Numbered from the stretch's first letter, positions 1 through 7,510 are shown. The stretch: 64,000 nt of DNA from Brevibacillus antibioticus (GCF_005217615.1 NZ_SZNK01000001.1:246001-310000), one strand, 5' to 3'. Program-made: numbers and translations. The notes: generated from the sequence alone by a model not told the origin.

Positions 1-820
1 TATTCTCGTCGGTGGCGGCTTGTATCTGGTAGCGTGGAGAGCACAGCGTCATGGCTTGCCTTCGCTTGCCCAGCTCATCGGGATTGGCAGACAAATCGGA
101 TGGAGTTTGGCGATCATCGGACTTATATTTTTGTGGTTCTTGTATGACGAATCGTTAACCGCTGTTTCACTTACACAAGCACTGTGGCAGATGGACGGGA
201 ACTTGCTCAGTCAGTCTCCGTTTGCGATCATGCTGCTGGTATCTTTTGCACTACTGTTATTGATGGCGATCCCCAATATGGTGTCCGGCTGGTATGTGGG
301 AATCTGGGTTCTCGTGATCAGCGCGCAAGCTTTTGGTGGTCATGCATGGGGCATTGCTCCTGTCTGGCTGTCCATTTTGCTGAGACTGTTGCATGTATTG
401 ACGGTCGCCGTGTGGATGGGGGCACTTGTCTACTTGTTACTTACAGTCAAAGTGGCTGAAAGAGGACAGGAGTCGTTCAAGAGGTTCTTTTTGCAGACAG
501 TTGCTGTGGCGGCAGTGCTTGCTGTCGTGACGGGTGTTGTCATGCTCATCGTGCAGACGGATGTCATGAATATTTTCCAGAGTGCAACAGCATGGAGCTA
601 TCTGTTATACGGAAAAATAGCAAGTGTCTGCCTCATGCTTCTGCTGGCCTTCAGGCAAACGAGACGCTGGCGGACGAAAAATTCTTTGCAGCCCGCTTAC
701 TTGCGTTGGGAAATCGTATTCGGTATTATTGCTGTTCTGGCAGGACTTTGGATGAGCCAGATCAACTATCCGACTGCTACGACAAATAATCAGGCCATGA
801 TTCAAACAGATTCAAACTAG
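1..820 (+). CDS. ycnJ: CopD-like copper transport membrane protein (5' end outside window)
   Basis: The reading frame is already open at base 2 (I-L-V-G-G-G-L-Y) and runs to a TAG at 818-820, so the start lies upstream. About 270 residues are visible, mostly hydrophobic, with roughly seven membrane segments separated by short basic loops (RAQRHG, RQTRRWR). The block LLRLLHVLTVAVWMGALVYL is the typical CopD/PF05425 helix with its His and Trp. CopD/YcnJ proteins bring copper across the cytoplasmic membrane, often with an N-terminal CopC domain that would lie outside this window. The next gene, ycnI, follows after 15 bases with GGAGG at 821-825, matching the ycnJ-ycnI order of Bacillus subtilis. 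Family is sure; the exact YcnJ identity rests on the neighbour. Confidence 0.8.
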   Translation, partial: ILVGGGLYLVAWRAQRHGLPSLAQLIGIGRQIGWSLAIIGLIFLWFLYDESLTAVSLTQALWQMDGNLLSQSPFAIMLLVSFALLLLMAIPNMVSGWYVGIWVLVISAQAFGGHAWGIAPVWLSILLRLLHVLTVAVWMGALVYLLLTVKVAERGQESFKRFFLQTVAVAAVLAVVTGVVMLIVQTDVMNIFQSATAWSYLLYGKIASVCLMLLLAFRQTRRWRTKNSLQPAYLRWEIVFGIIAVLAGLWMSQINYPTATTNNQAMIQTDSN

Positions 821-835
821 GGAGGTTTTCATACG

Positions 836-1459
836 ATGAAAATGACAAAATGGATGAGCAGTGTACTGGTAGCCGGTGCAGTTTTGACGTTGGCGACAGC
901 AGCACAAGCACATGTGAACGTATATCCGAAAGAGACTACTACAGGCTCCTATGAAAAATACGCAGTGCGTGTCCCAGTAGAAAAAGACGTCAATACGACA
1001 AAAGTGAAGCTGGAATTCCCGGCAGGTGTGAAGGTAAATACTGTACAACCGATTCCGGGCTGGACCTACGAGTTCGAAAAAGATAAAGACGGTGTGAACA
1101 CAGCGCTTGTGTGGACAGCCACAGAAGGCGGAATCAAGGCGCATGAGTTCCAAGAGTTCACGTTTGTCGGGGCAAACCCGAAAGAAGAGGGCCAATTGGC
1201 TTGGAAGGCTTATCAGACCTATGCAAATGGTGAGGTTGTGGAATGGACAGGGGACAAGGATTCTAAAACGCCAGCGTCTGTCACTACCATTAAGGCTGGT
1301 GTAGGCGAAGCAGGGCATGAGCATGGACAAGAACAAAAGCCGGCCACTGCTCCTGCTGGGGAAGCGGCTGGTGCAGGCAGCAACAATACCTTGCCATTGG
1401 TACTTTCTGGTTTGGCGTTGCTGATCTCCATCGTTAGCCTGTTTAGAAAAAAAGCGTAA
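836..1459 (+). CDS. ycnI: YcnI-family (DUF1775) copper-binding exported protein
   Basis: A 207-residue exported protein. Residues 1-25 are a signal peptide ending TAAQA, so the mature protein starts at His26 (HVNVYP). A new N-terminal His is the mark of this family, where it forms a mono-histidine copper site with a conserved Trp. The DUF1775 fold covers about 26-160 (conserved PIPGW, FEFTFVG-like and VVEWTG segments). A Gly/Ala/His/Gln-rich linker (GHEHGQEQ) follows, then a single membrane anchor (about 183-203) ending in RKKA. It therefore sits outside the membrane, tethered next to the CopD-like permease, and probably hands copper to it. Start chosen at ATG 836 behind GGAGG. A terminator follows directly, so this is the last gene of the operon. 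Confidence 0.92.
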   Translation: MKMTKWMSSVLVAGAVLTLATAAQAHVNVYPKETTTGSYEKYAVRVPVEKDVNTTKVKLEFPAGVKVNTVQPIPGWTYEFEKDKDGVNTALVWTATEGGIKAHEFQEFTFVGANPKEEGQLAWKAYQTYANGEVVEWTGDKDSKTPASVTTIKAGVGEAGHEHGQEQKPATAPAGEAAGAGSNNTLPLVLSGLALLISIVSLFRKKA

Positions 1460-1473
1460 GTGCTCCTTAATAA

Positions 1474-1512
1474 AGCTGTGCAGTGTGTTCAATCATGCTG
1501 CACGGCTTTTTT
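1474..1512 (+). terminator. Rho-independent terminator after ycnI
   Basis: AGCTGTGCAG (1474-1483) pairs with CTGCACGGCT (1498-1507) through ten base pairs including one G-U pair, followed by a run of T. Confidence 0.9.
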
Positions 1513-1513
1513 G

Positions 1514-1542
1514 TTGTGTGACAATTAAAAACATTCTATAAT
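1514..1542 (+). promoter_or_regulatory. Sigma-A-like promoter upstream of the small ORF and MFS gene
   Basis: TTGTGT (1514-1519), a 17-bp spacer and a perfect TATAAT (1537-1542). It lies just past the ycnI terminator and reads toward the MFS gene. Confidence 0.5.
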
Positions 1543-1573
1543 GGCAGTAATTACTTTCGGAGGTGTATATCAC

Positions 1574-1636
1574 ATGTTAAAAACACTATTCAGAGCAAGC
1601 AAGTACACAGGAAGGAAAAATAGAATGGCAGCATGA
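1574..1636 (+). CDS. Possible 20-residue leader peptide
   Basis: ATG at 1574 is preceded by CGGAGGTG (1558-1565) at a good distance and opens 20 codons (MLKTLFRASKYTGRKNRMAA), very basic with no acidic residue. It lies between the promoter at 1514-1542 and the MFS gene that starts 97 bases further on. It could be a translated leader that tunes expression of the transporter, or the stump of a lost gene. I see no clear attenuator hairpin between it and the MFS start. No homologue is recognised; only the start signal and position support it. Confidence 0.3.
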   Translation: MLKTLFRASKYTGRKNRMAA

Positions 1637-1732
1637 CGCGTACGCATTTTGCATAGTAGAGGATTGTAGAATAACGATCAGTATGTGAAAACGGAACGCG
1701 TCATCTGCCTAAAAAAGGTGGATACTGCTTCC

Positions 1733-2974
1733 ATGTTCATGAATGCGACAAAAGTATATACGATCAAAAGTTTTTTGACTTCCCTCGCCAATACGACCAT
1801 GTTCACGACTTATGCGCTTTACTATATTGTGACACTGGGTTTTAACCCGTTTGAATTGCTTTTGATCGGGACGGTATTGGAGTTATCTGTGTTGGTGTTT
1901 GAAGGGATAACAGGAGTCGTTGCGGATACGTACAGTCGCCGTCGCTCCGTCATTATCGGGATGTTTTTGCTGGGTATCGGATTTGCAATGCAGGGGATCG
2001 TTCCCGTGCTTGATGCTTGGGTGCCGTTGTTTTCTATTTTCGGCTTGGTGCTGTTTTCGCAAGTAGTCAGTGGCTTCGGGTATACGTTTATCAGTGGAGC
2101 GGATACTGCATGGATTGTGGATGAGGTCGGAGAAGAGAAGATCGGTACGATTTTCATGAAGGCCAAGCGTTACTCCTTGTTTGGGAATCTGCTCGGGATT
2201 GCACTTAGTGTGGCGTTAGCATCACTCGCTCCTAATTTGCCTTACCTCATAGGCGGCCTCATGTATCTGGGGCTTGGTGTCTTTCTGATTCTGTTCATGA
2301 AGGAGACCGGTTTTGTTCCACGTGAGCGTGAGCAAGGTGCTTCCCACGTAAAGGAAATGATACAGACGTGGACTTCGGGTGCCAAAGTGATTCGCAGTCA
2401 GCCGATTCTCATGTTGATCTTGTTTGTGACGCTATTTACGGGTGCAGCTTCTGAAGGGTATGACCGTTTGTGGGAAGCGCATTTGATCGCTGAAATTGGC
2501 TTTCCGCAGCTCGCTGCTATTTCGCTGCCCATGTGGTTCGGGATCATTGCCGCACTCGCAAGCTTACTCGGTCTCATCGTCGTAGGCGTTGTGGAAAAAA
2601 GGCTGGATGTGAACAATGAGCGGGTTGTCCTTGTGGGCATGTTTACGCTGACAGGGCTCAAAATTGCAGCGATGATTGCTTTTGCCTTTTCCCCTAGCTT
2701 TAGCTGGGCATTAGTAGCATTGCTGTTGATCGGTGTGATCCAGTCATTAAGCAGTCCGCTGTATGATACGTGGCTGAATCTAAATATTCAGAGCAGTGTG
2801 CGAGCGACGGTTTTGTCGATGATGGGCCAATCCAATGCCTTGGGACAAACGGCGGGTGGGCCGGCTGTCGGATGGATTGGGACTCGTTTTTCGATTCGCG
2901 CTTCGCTAGTTGCGGCGGCCATCTTGTTGGCACCGATTCTGATTGTGTTTGGCCGTGCGCTTAGAAAGCGCTGA
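1733..2974 (+). CDS. MFS transporter
   Basis: An integral membrane protein of about 413 residues with 12 predicted membrane segments. It carries the MFS loop 2-3 signature (GVVADTYSRRRSVIIG, with the conserved D and basic run) and a long central cytoplasmic loop (KETGFVPREREQ). The class is close to small multidrug or macrolide-type exporters, but the substrate cannot be read. The frame is open from a GTG at 1685; I prefer ATG 1733 because AGGTGG (1716-1721) lies 11 bases before it and the 16 extra residues are not membrane-like. A terminator follows at 2998-3035. It appears monocistronic unless the small ORF at 1574 is translated with it. Confidence 0.85.
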   Translation: MFMNATKVYTIKSFLTSLANTTMFTTYALYYIVTLGFNPFELLLIGTVLELSVLVFEGITGVVADTYSRRRSVIIGMFLLGIGFAMQGIVPVLDAWVPLFSIFGLVLFSQVVSGFGYTFISGADTAWIVDEVGEEKIGTIFMKAKRYSLFGNLLGIALSVALASLAPNLPYLIGGLMYLGLGVFLILFMKETGFVPREREQGASHVKEMIQTWTSGAKVIRSQPILMLILFVTLFTGAASEGYDRLWEAHLIAEIGFPQLAAISLPMWFGIIAALASLLGLIVVGVVEKRLDVNNERVVLVGMFTLTGLKIAAMIAFAFSPSFSWALVALLLIGVIQSLSSPLYDTWLNLNIQSSVRATVLSMMGQSNALGQTAGGPAVGWIGTRFSIRASLVAAAILLAPILIVFGRALRKR

Positions 2975-2997
2975 GTCACACACAGTGCAACAAGCAT

Positions 2998-3035
2998 AAG
3001 GTATGTGTCCAGTTCTAGGGCGCATGCCTTTTTTT
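2998..3035 (+). terminator. Terminator after MFS gene
   Basis: AGGTATGTG (2999-3007) pairs with CGCATGCCT (3021-3029), followed by seven T. Confidence 0.8.
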
Positions 3036-3067
3036 GTTGAGGCAATGGTTGAGTGATGTAAACGAAC

Positions 3068-3097
3068 TTGCGAACAAATGTTCTCTTTTGGTATGAT
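3068..3097 (+). promoter_or_regulatory. LexA (SOS) box over a promoter
   Basis: CGAACAAATGTTCT at 3071-3084 fits the Bacillus LexA/DinR box CGAAC-RNRY-GTTYC at 13 of 14 positions. It overlaps the -35 TTGCGA (3068-3073), with TATGAT at 3092-3097 after 18 bp. Bound LexA would cover the promoter of the gene at 3139. Confidence 0.7.
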
Positions 3098-3138
3098 GAT
3101 CTCAACAACTAGAAGACACATTTTATGGTGGTGACAGC

Positions 3139-3363
3139 ATGATGATTCTGGAGTTGAGAAGGTACGCAGCCCGGCAGCAAGCAGTGGAGATTATCTATTT
3201 GAAGAAAGATGGAGAGGCTAGCAGGCGTACGATTCGTGTGGTGCATATCGATGAGAACAAAGGGAGCTTGAAAGCATATTGCTATATGAGGAAGGCGTAT
3301 CGTGTATTTGTGTTGGATAACATTTTGGCGATCGCACCTGTGTCTGGACATTTTGCCGGATGA
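3139..3363 (+). CDS. Small WYL-domain-like protein, probably SOS-regulated
   Basis: A 74-residue protein that looks like the core of a WYL domain without a DNA-binding domain. It has an I-Y-L-K-K-D-G strand, a basic strand S-R-R-T-I-R-V, then LKAYCYMRKAYRVFVLDNI, which matches the WYL tail (leucine, AYC, basic R..R, FxLD-I). WYL domains bind ligands or nucleic acid ends in regulators such as PafB/PafC and in helicase-linked defence proteins. Here the domain stands alone. The start is ATG 3139 or 3142, behind GGTGG. The promoter is covered by a LexA box, so DNA damage should induce it. A role in damage sensing is inference. The small membrane protein at 3457 may share its transcript. Confidence 0.6.
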   Translation: MMILELRRYAARQQAVEIIYLKKDGEASRRTIRVVHIDENKGSLKAYCYMRKAYRVFVLDNILAIAPVSGHFAG

Positions 3364-3456
3364 AAAGGAATCATTCCCCAAGCTCCAGCGTTCCAGCCGT
3401 ACTATGGTATACTAAAGAGGTAAACAACTTCAAAAAAGAGGAAGGGCGGGACAACA

Positions 3457-3699
3457 TTGGATTTCTTCATTGTCATCGTCATCATGTTTTTGATCGTAGT
3501 ATTTGTCTTAGCGTCCAAAGCTGTAAAAGGCGGAAGTGGGCGCTCTCATTCCTCTTCAGACAGCGGGGGCGGAGCCTTCTATGTAGACAGCTCTCACAAT
3601 CATCATCATCGAAATCACGACTATGACAGCGGCGATAGCAGTAGTGGTGGAGACAGTGGTGGTGGCGGGGATAGCGGCGGCGGCGGCGGCGGAGATTGA
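3457..3699 (+). CDS. Small membrane protein with Gly/Ser/His/Asp tail
   Basis: An 80-residue protein starting at TTG 3457 behind GAGGAAGG. Residues 2-20 form one membrane segment (FFIVIVIMFLIVVFVLASK). The rest is low complexity: Ser/Gly, then HNHHHRNHDYD, then Gly/Ser/Asp repeats ending in six glycines and Asp. The His/Asp cluster could bind metal ions, but no enzyme motif is present. Similar Gly/Ser tails occur in many Firmicute membrane proteins of unknown role. A TATACT at about 3408 could give it its own promoter, otherwise it is read with the WYL-like gene 94 bases upstream. Function unknown. Confidence 0.55.
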   Translation: MDFFIVIVIMFLIVVFVLASKAVKGGSGRSHSSSDSGGGAFYVDSSHNHHHRNHDYDSGDSSSGGDSGGGGDSGGGGGGD

Positions 3700-3788
3700 C
3701 GCTGTTGCATTTTGTTTCATTATGGTACAATAAATGGGAAATATGATTCCAAACCTGAATGGTAGGTTTGCTAAAGGAGAGATGTTTT

Positions 3789-3860
3789 ATGGTAGCCATC
3801 AAATTTGTTCAGAGTATTGTAGTCGGGGTCACAGGAATCCTCCTTTCAAGCGAACAGTAA
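3789..3860 (+). CDS. Possible 23-residue hydrophobic peptide
   Basis: ATG 3789 lies 7 bases after AAAGGAGAG and encodes a 23-residue peptide (FVQSIVVGVTGILLSS as its hydrophobic core). Its second half is written into the 5' arm of the hairpin at 3828-3893. The size, single hydrophobic helix and structured 3' end recall type I toxin peptides or short leader peptides. No antisense RNA can be shown. Evidence is the ribosome site and composition only. Confidence 0.35.
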   Translation: MVAIKFVQSIVVGVTGILLSSEQ

Positions 3861-3893
3861 TACCGTTCACCAAAATGAGGATTCGACTGTGAC
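3828..3893 (+). repeat. Long imperfect inverted repeat upstream of rsgA
   Basis: GTCACAG (3828-3834) pairs with CTGTGAC (3887-3893). GAATCCTC (3835-3842) pairs with GAGGATTC (3877-3884). Inner TTT/AAA and GAAC/GTTC pairs extend the stem. No T-run follows, so it is not a normal terminator. Confidence 0.75.
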
Positions 3894-3943
3894 TGGTTCT
3901 GGCTGATAGCCATATATTTAACCAATTGCAGGGGGAATCCGCA

Positions 3944-5029
3944 GTGAATCAACTAACCAATCAACAAGTATTGCAATCTATGGGCTGGAATGAGCATTTT
4001 GCTAATCATTTTGACCTTTATGCCGAGCAAGGTTACAGTGTGGGACGTATCACACTCGAACATAAACGTATTTATCGTCTGTGGAGTGAGCATGGCGAGC
4101 TCCTAGGCGAGGTAACGGGCAAGCTTCGTTATGAAGCCATCGGACGAGAAGATTTTCCGGCTGTCGGCGACTGGGTAGTGATCAGTGCCCGCCCAGAGGA
4201 AAAGAAAGCCTCCATCCACGGACTTCTTCCACGTAAGAGCAAGTTTTCTCGCAAGGTAGCTGGGGATACAGTGGAAGAGCAGATTGTGGCCGCGAACGTC
4301 GATACCGTTTTCCTCGTGAATTCCTTAAATAATGATTTGAATCTGCGGAGGATAGAACGCTATCTCATTCTTGCGTGGGAGAGTGGAGCCAATCCGGTGA
4401 TTGTGCTTTCCAAAGCAGATTTGTGTGACGATCTGGATGCATGCATGGCAGAGATAGAATCGGTTGCGATCGGAGTACCTGTTCACGTAGTCAGTGCTGA
4501 GCAGGGAGAAGGACTGGATCTGCTCGCACCGTATTTGGGCGAGGGTCAGACGATTGCCTTGATGGGTTCCTCTGGTGTTGGCAAATCCACGTTGATCAAT
4601 AAATTGAGCGGAGCGGAGAGGCAAAAAGTCAGTGGCGTGCGTGAAGGTGATGACCGTGGCCGCCATACGACGACACATCGCGAATTGTTCCGATTGCCGA
4701 GTGGTGCTCTGATGATCGATACACCGGGTATGAGGGAGCTGCAACTCTGGGAAGCAGATGAAGGCTTCCGCGGTGCTTTTGACGATGTCGAGTCTATAGC
4801 GGAAACATGCCGTTTCAATGATTGCAAGCATATGCGCGAGCCTGGCTGTGCTGTTCAGGTTGCGATCAATGATGGATCATTGGAAAAGGCACGCTTTGAC
4901 AGTTACCTGAAGCTTCAACGTGAATTGGCACATCTGGCACGAAAAGAAGAAGCAAGGCTTGCAGCCGCTGAAAGAGATAAATGGAAGAAGATCAACGCTC
5001 AAACGCGGCAGAAAAAACCGAAGAGATAA
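3944..5029 (+). CDS. rsgA: Circularly permuted GTPase of the RsgA (YloQ/YjeQ) family
   Basis: Ribosome-assembly GTPase of about 361 residues. The N-terminal OB-fold covers about 1-100 (GEVTGKLRYEA, PAVGDWVVI). The G motifs appear in permuted order as in RsgA: NSLNNDLNLRRIERYL, the G4 motif SKAD in place of the usual NKxD, then the P-loop GSSGVGKST near 207-215 and G3 DTPGMRE. The C-terminal zinc knuckle is Cys-x5-Cys-x-His-x5-Cys (CRFNDCKHMREPGC). RsgA matures the 30S subunit near the decoding site. The length and the G4 variant suggest the longer paralogue class rather than the core yloQ beside prpC/prkC, which is not here. The start GTG 3944 is chosen for AGGGGG at 3929-3934. A terminator follows. 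Confidence 0.88.
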   Translation: MNQLTNQQVLQSMGWNEHFANHFDLYAEQGYSVGRITLEHKRIYRLWSEHGELLGEVTGKLRYEAIGREDFPAVGDWVVISARPEEKKASIHGLLPRKSKFSRKVAGDTVEEQIVAANVDTVFLVNSLNNDLNLRRIERYLILAWESGANPVIVLSKADLCDDLDACMAEIESVAIGVPVHVVSAEQGEGLDLLAPYLGEGQTIALMGSSGVGKSTLINKLSGAERQKVSGVREGDDRGRHTTTHRELFRLPSGALMIDTPGMRELQLWEADEGFRGAFDDVESIAETCRFNDCKHMREPGCAVQVAINDGSLEKARFDSYLKLQRELAHLARKEEARLAAAERDKWKKINAQTRQKKPKR

Positions 5030-5034
5030 GTAGG

Positions 5035-5063
5035 AGAGCCCTTGAGAAATCAGGGCTCTTTCC
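5035..5063 (+). terminator. Terminator after rsgA
   Basis: AGAGCCCT (5035-5042) pairs perfectly with AGGGCTCT (5052-5059), nine-base loop, then T-rich. Confidence 0.88.
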
Positions 5064-5184
5064 TTTGTTCGAACAAGTAAGCGCTTCCTTTTTCTTTCAA
5101 AAATTAACGCTTGCTCACAACGCGGGAGTTATGATAGATTTGGTCAATACTCGTTATTACACTTCGAAATAAATAGATAGGTAG

Positions 5185-5251
5185 CTCGTATAATTTTGGG
5201 AATAAGGCCCAACCGTTTCTACCAGGTGACCGTAAATCATCTGACTACGAG
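5185..5251 (+). promoter_or_regulatory. Guanine (purine) riboswitch aptamer
   Basis: P1 is CTCGTA (5185-5190) with TACGAG (5246-5251). The conserved core is complete: TATAAT after P1, a GGGAATAAGGCCC-type P2 hairpin, GTTTCTACC, then CCGTAAAT and GACTACGAG. The specificity base is C at 5245, which makes it guanine-type, not adenine-type. Guanine or hypoxanthine binding should switch off the downstream xpt-pbuX operon. Confidence 0.93.
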
Positions 5252-5380
5252 TGAAAGTGCGTCTAGGGTTCCGTCTCTTTCTTTCCTATTCCATAGGGTG
5301 AAAGAAAGCTGGTCCGAGCGACGCAGGCACAAATGATGTGCTACACCTAAGGGATAAAAGCCCAGAGGGACAGTTTCACT
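5250..5380 (+). promoter_or_regulatory. ykkC-class riboswitch aptamer, probably PRPP type (subtype 2b)
   Basis: Directly after the guanine aptamer the ykkC signature appears in full: TCTAGGGTTCCG (5262-5273), a hairpin CTTTCTTTC/GAAAGAAAG, CTGGTCCGAG (5309-5318), a GCAC/GTGC hairpin, CTACAC, and AGGGATAAAAGCCC (5350-5363). Helix TGCGTC (5258-5263)/GACGCA (5320-5325) and outer helix AGTGAAA (5250-5256)/TTTCACT (5374-5380) close it. ykkC RNAs sense guanidine, ppGpp, PRPP or ADP by subtype. PRPP is inferred from the tandem guanine aptamer and the PRPP-using xpt gene; ppGpp cannot be excluded by eye. Confidence 0.82.
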
Positions 5381-5447
5381 TGGCGTTGGTTTGTTACGTT
5401 TGTTACGTAGCCCGCTTGTGACACTGTCCACTCTGGGCTTTCTATAT
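5357..5447 (+). terminator. Shared riboswitch terminator
   Basis: AAAGCCCAGAG plus GGACAGT (from 5357) pairs with ACTGTCC plus CTCTGGGCTTT (to 5441), then T-rich. The 5' arm is the same sequence the ykkC aptamer uses for its conserved AAAAGCCC strand and outer helix, so a bound ykkC aptamer prevents termination. Confidence 0.88.
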
Positions 5448-5501
5448 TTTAGTAGGCCGCATGTAAAAATGGCCGGAACGATATCCGAGGAGGAAAAACT
5501 G

Positions 5502-6092
5502 ATGAAAGAATTACAAGAGCGCATCGTACAGGACGGCAAAGTACTGTCGGCATCCGTTTTGAAGGTGGATGCGTTTTTGAACCACCAGGTAGATCCACAA
5601 TTGACGATGAAGATCGGACAGCGCTTTGCCGAGCTGTTTGCTGGTGAAAAAATCACAAAAGTCGTGACGATTGAGGCAAGTGGCATTCATTTTGCTATGG
5701 CGACTTCCTTTGCGTTGGGTGTTCCCTTTATCTACGCGAAAAAGAAAAAAGCTGTCACGTTGACAGAGGAAGTATACTCTGCTCCTGTTCATTCCTTTAC
5801 CCGTCAAGAAACGTATCAAATCAGTGTTTCCCGTCAGTATTTGTCCAAAGAAGACCGCGTATTGATTGTCGATGACTTCCTGGCTACGGGAGCTGCTCTA
5901 GTGGGACTTACGAATATTCTCAAAGATGCAGGAGCTCATCTCGTCGGGGTTGGTGCTGTGATTGAAAAAAGCTTCCAGGAAGGCCGTGGTCTCTTGGAGC
6001 AAGCTGGCGTACGAATCGAATCATTGGCACGTATTGAATCAATGTCACCAGAAGGCATTCACTTTATTGAAGAAGAGCCTGCACGCGTATAA
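5502..6092 (+). CDS. xpt: Xanthine phosphoribosyltransferase
   Basis: Converts xanthine plus PRPP to XMP and pyrophosphate in the cytoplasm (purine salvage). The 196-residue product matches Xpt end to end: MKELQERIVQDGKVL at the N-terminus, the flexible loop with KKKKAVTL, and the PRPP-binding motif VLIVDDFLATGAAL near 120-133. ATG 5502 follows GAGGAGG (5487-5493); the open frame extends upstream into the terminator but has no start signal there. It is first in a two-gene operon with pbuX (32-base gap, AGGAGG at 6107-6112). Expression is set by the tandem guanine plus ykkC riboswitch at 5185-5447: guanine should lower it, and PRPP, if that is the second ligand, should raise it. Confidence 0.95.
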   Translation: MKELQERIVQDGKVLSASVLKVDAFLNHQVDPQLTMKIGQRFAELFAGEKITKVVTIEASGIHFAMATSFALGVPFIYAKKKKAVTLTEEVYSAPVHSFTRQETYQISVSRQYLSKEDRVLIVDDFLATGAALVGLTNILKDAGAHLVGVGAVIEKSFQEGRGLLEQAGVRIESLARIESMSPEGIHFIEEEPARV

Positions 6093-6124
6093 TCAAAAAG
6101 TTAATAGGAGGTAAGGGTTCACTC

Positions 6125-7435
6125 ATGCTAGCCAAACATAAGATTGTTACTTTGGGCTTACAGCACATTCTTGCCATGTATGCAGGAGCTGTCGTGGTAC
6201 CGTTGATTATCGGTGGTGCTTTGAATCTGACTCCTACGCAAATCGCTTATTTGATTGCTGCCGACCTATTCACATGCGGAATCGCAACGCTCTTGCAAGT
6301 CCTTGGCACACGTTATACAGGGATTCGCCTTCCTGTTGTGCTAGGCTGTACGTTTACAGCAGTAGGACCGATCATTGCGATTGCATCTACGAGTAATCTA
6401 GCGACCGCTTATGGTGCCATCATCATATCGGGTATATTCGTTGTCTTGGCAGCCCCACTGTTTGGCAAGCTGCTCCGCTTTTTCCCAACCGTGGTACAAG
6501 GTTCAGTCGTTACGATCATTGGACTGTCGCTCATTCCTGTTGCGATGAACAACGCGGCTGGCGGACAAGGAATGCCGGATTTTGGACAACCGCACAATTT
6601 GCTCTTGGCTTTAGGAACGTTGGTTATCATTTTGCTTATTAATCGTTTCTTTACCGGATTTATTCGTGCGATTTCTGTATTGCTCGGGTTGATTGTCGGT
6701 ACGGTTGTAGCTTACATGATGGGGATGGTCAGCTTCGCGAGTGTTGCGGAAGCCTCTTGGTTTAGCGTGGTTGAACCGTTTTACTTCGGTACACCACAGT
6801 TCAGTATTGTGGCCATTGTTACCATGATTCTCGTCAACATCATCAGCATGGCTGAGTCCACAGGTGTTTACTTTGCACTTGGTAAAGTGACTGGTACCAA
6901 AGTAACGGATCAAGATGTTGTCAAAGGATTACGCGGGGAAGGGGTCGCCATTGTACTGGGCGGTATTTTCAACGCATTCCCTTACACGGCTTTTTCGCAA
7001 AACGTCGGTCTGGTTTCCTTGACTGGCATTAAATCACGTGATGTGATGATTGGTGCCGGTGGGATCTTGGTCGTTCTCGGATTACTGCCAAAGCTGGCAG
7101 CTTTGACAACGGTCATTCCTAACGCGGTATTGGGTGGAGCGATGATCGCTATGTTTGGGATGGTAGTTGCATCAGGTATCAATATTCTCTCGCAGGTTGA
7201 TTTGAACAAAAACGAAAATCTGCTGATCGCTGCTTGCAGTATCGCTGTCGGACTAGGCTCTGCTGCGGTTCCGGCGATGTTTGATCAACTGCCTACGTTG
7301 GCAAAAATGATGCTGCAAAATGGTATCGTGACAGGGTCTATGACGGCAGTCATCTTGAATATCTTGCTCGTTCATACGAATAAAAAAGCATCTCAGACTG
7401 CTCCGGCAAATGTAACGGTTTCGGAAGCGTCTTAA
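6125..7435 (+). CDS. pbuX: Xanthine permease (NCS2 family)
   Basis: A 436-residue proton-linked xanthine uptake protein with about 12-14 membrane segments. It carries the NCS2/NAT signature QNVGLVSLTG near residue 292 (Q-N-x-G-x4-T-G) and the early conserved QHILAMYAGAVVVPL helix. It is the second gene of the xpt-pbuX operon and is read from the same riboswitch-controlled transcript, so uptake and phosphoribosylation of xanthine are co-regulated. It ends at a terminator (7451-7493). The C-terminal tail is polar and short. Uric acid permeases of the same family (PucJ/K) are the main alternative; operon context makes xanthine the best call. Confidence 0.93.
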   Translation: MLAKHKIVTLGLQHILAMYAGAVVVPLIIGGALNLTPTQIAYLIAADLFTCGIATLLQVLGTRYTGIRLPVVLGCTFTAVGPIIAIASTSNLATAYGAIIISGIFVVLAAPLFGKLLRFFPTVVQGSVVTIIGLSLIPVAMNNAAGGQGMPDFGQPHNLLLALGTLVIILLINRFFTGFIRAISVLLGLIVGTVVAYMMGMVSFASVAEASWFSVVEPFYFGTPQFSIVAIVTMILVNIISMAESTGVYFALGKVTGTKVTDQDVVKGLRGEGVAIVLGGIFNAFPYTAFSQNVGLVSLTGIKSRDVMIGAGGILVVLGLLPKLAALTTVIPNAVLGGAMIAMFGMVVASGINILSQVDLNKNENLLIAACSIAVGLGSAAVPAMFDQLPTLAKMMLQNGIVTGSMTAVILNILLVHTNKKASQTAPANVTVSEAS

Positions 7436-7450
7436 CATCATCAGATAATG

Positions 7451-7493
7451 AACCGTCGTTTCCTGGATAGACAGGAGGGGGCGGTTTTCTTTT
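7451..7493 (+). terminator. Terminator after pbuX
   Basis: AACCG with inner CCTG pairs with CAGG and CGGTT (7481-7486 region), followed by T-rich sequence. Confidence 0.75.
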
Positions 7494-7510
7494 ATCGTGG
7501 CTACGGTGGG

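Noticed and set aside
812-1492. 226-residue Cys/Phe-rich frame on the minus strand
   Set aside because: Antisense of ycnI, which has a signal peptide and family motifs; it also crosses the ycnI terminator.
5237-5686. 149-residue frame on the minus strand across the riboswitch
   Set aside because: The RNA structures and xpt on the plus strand explain this stretch.
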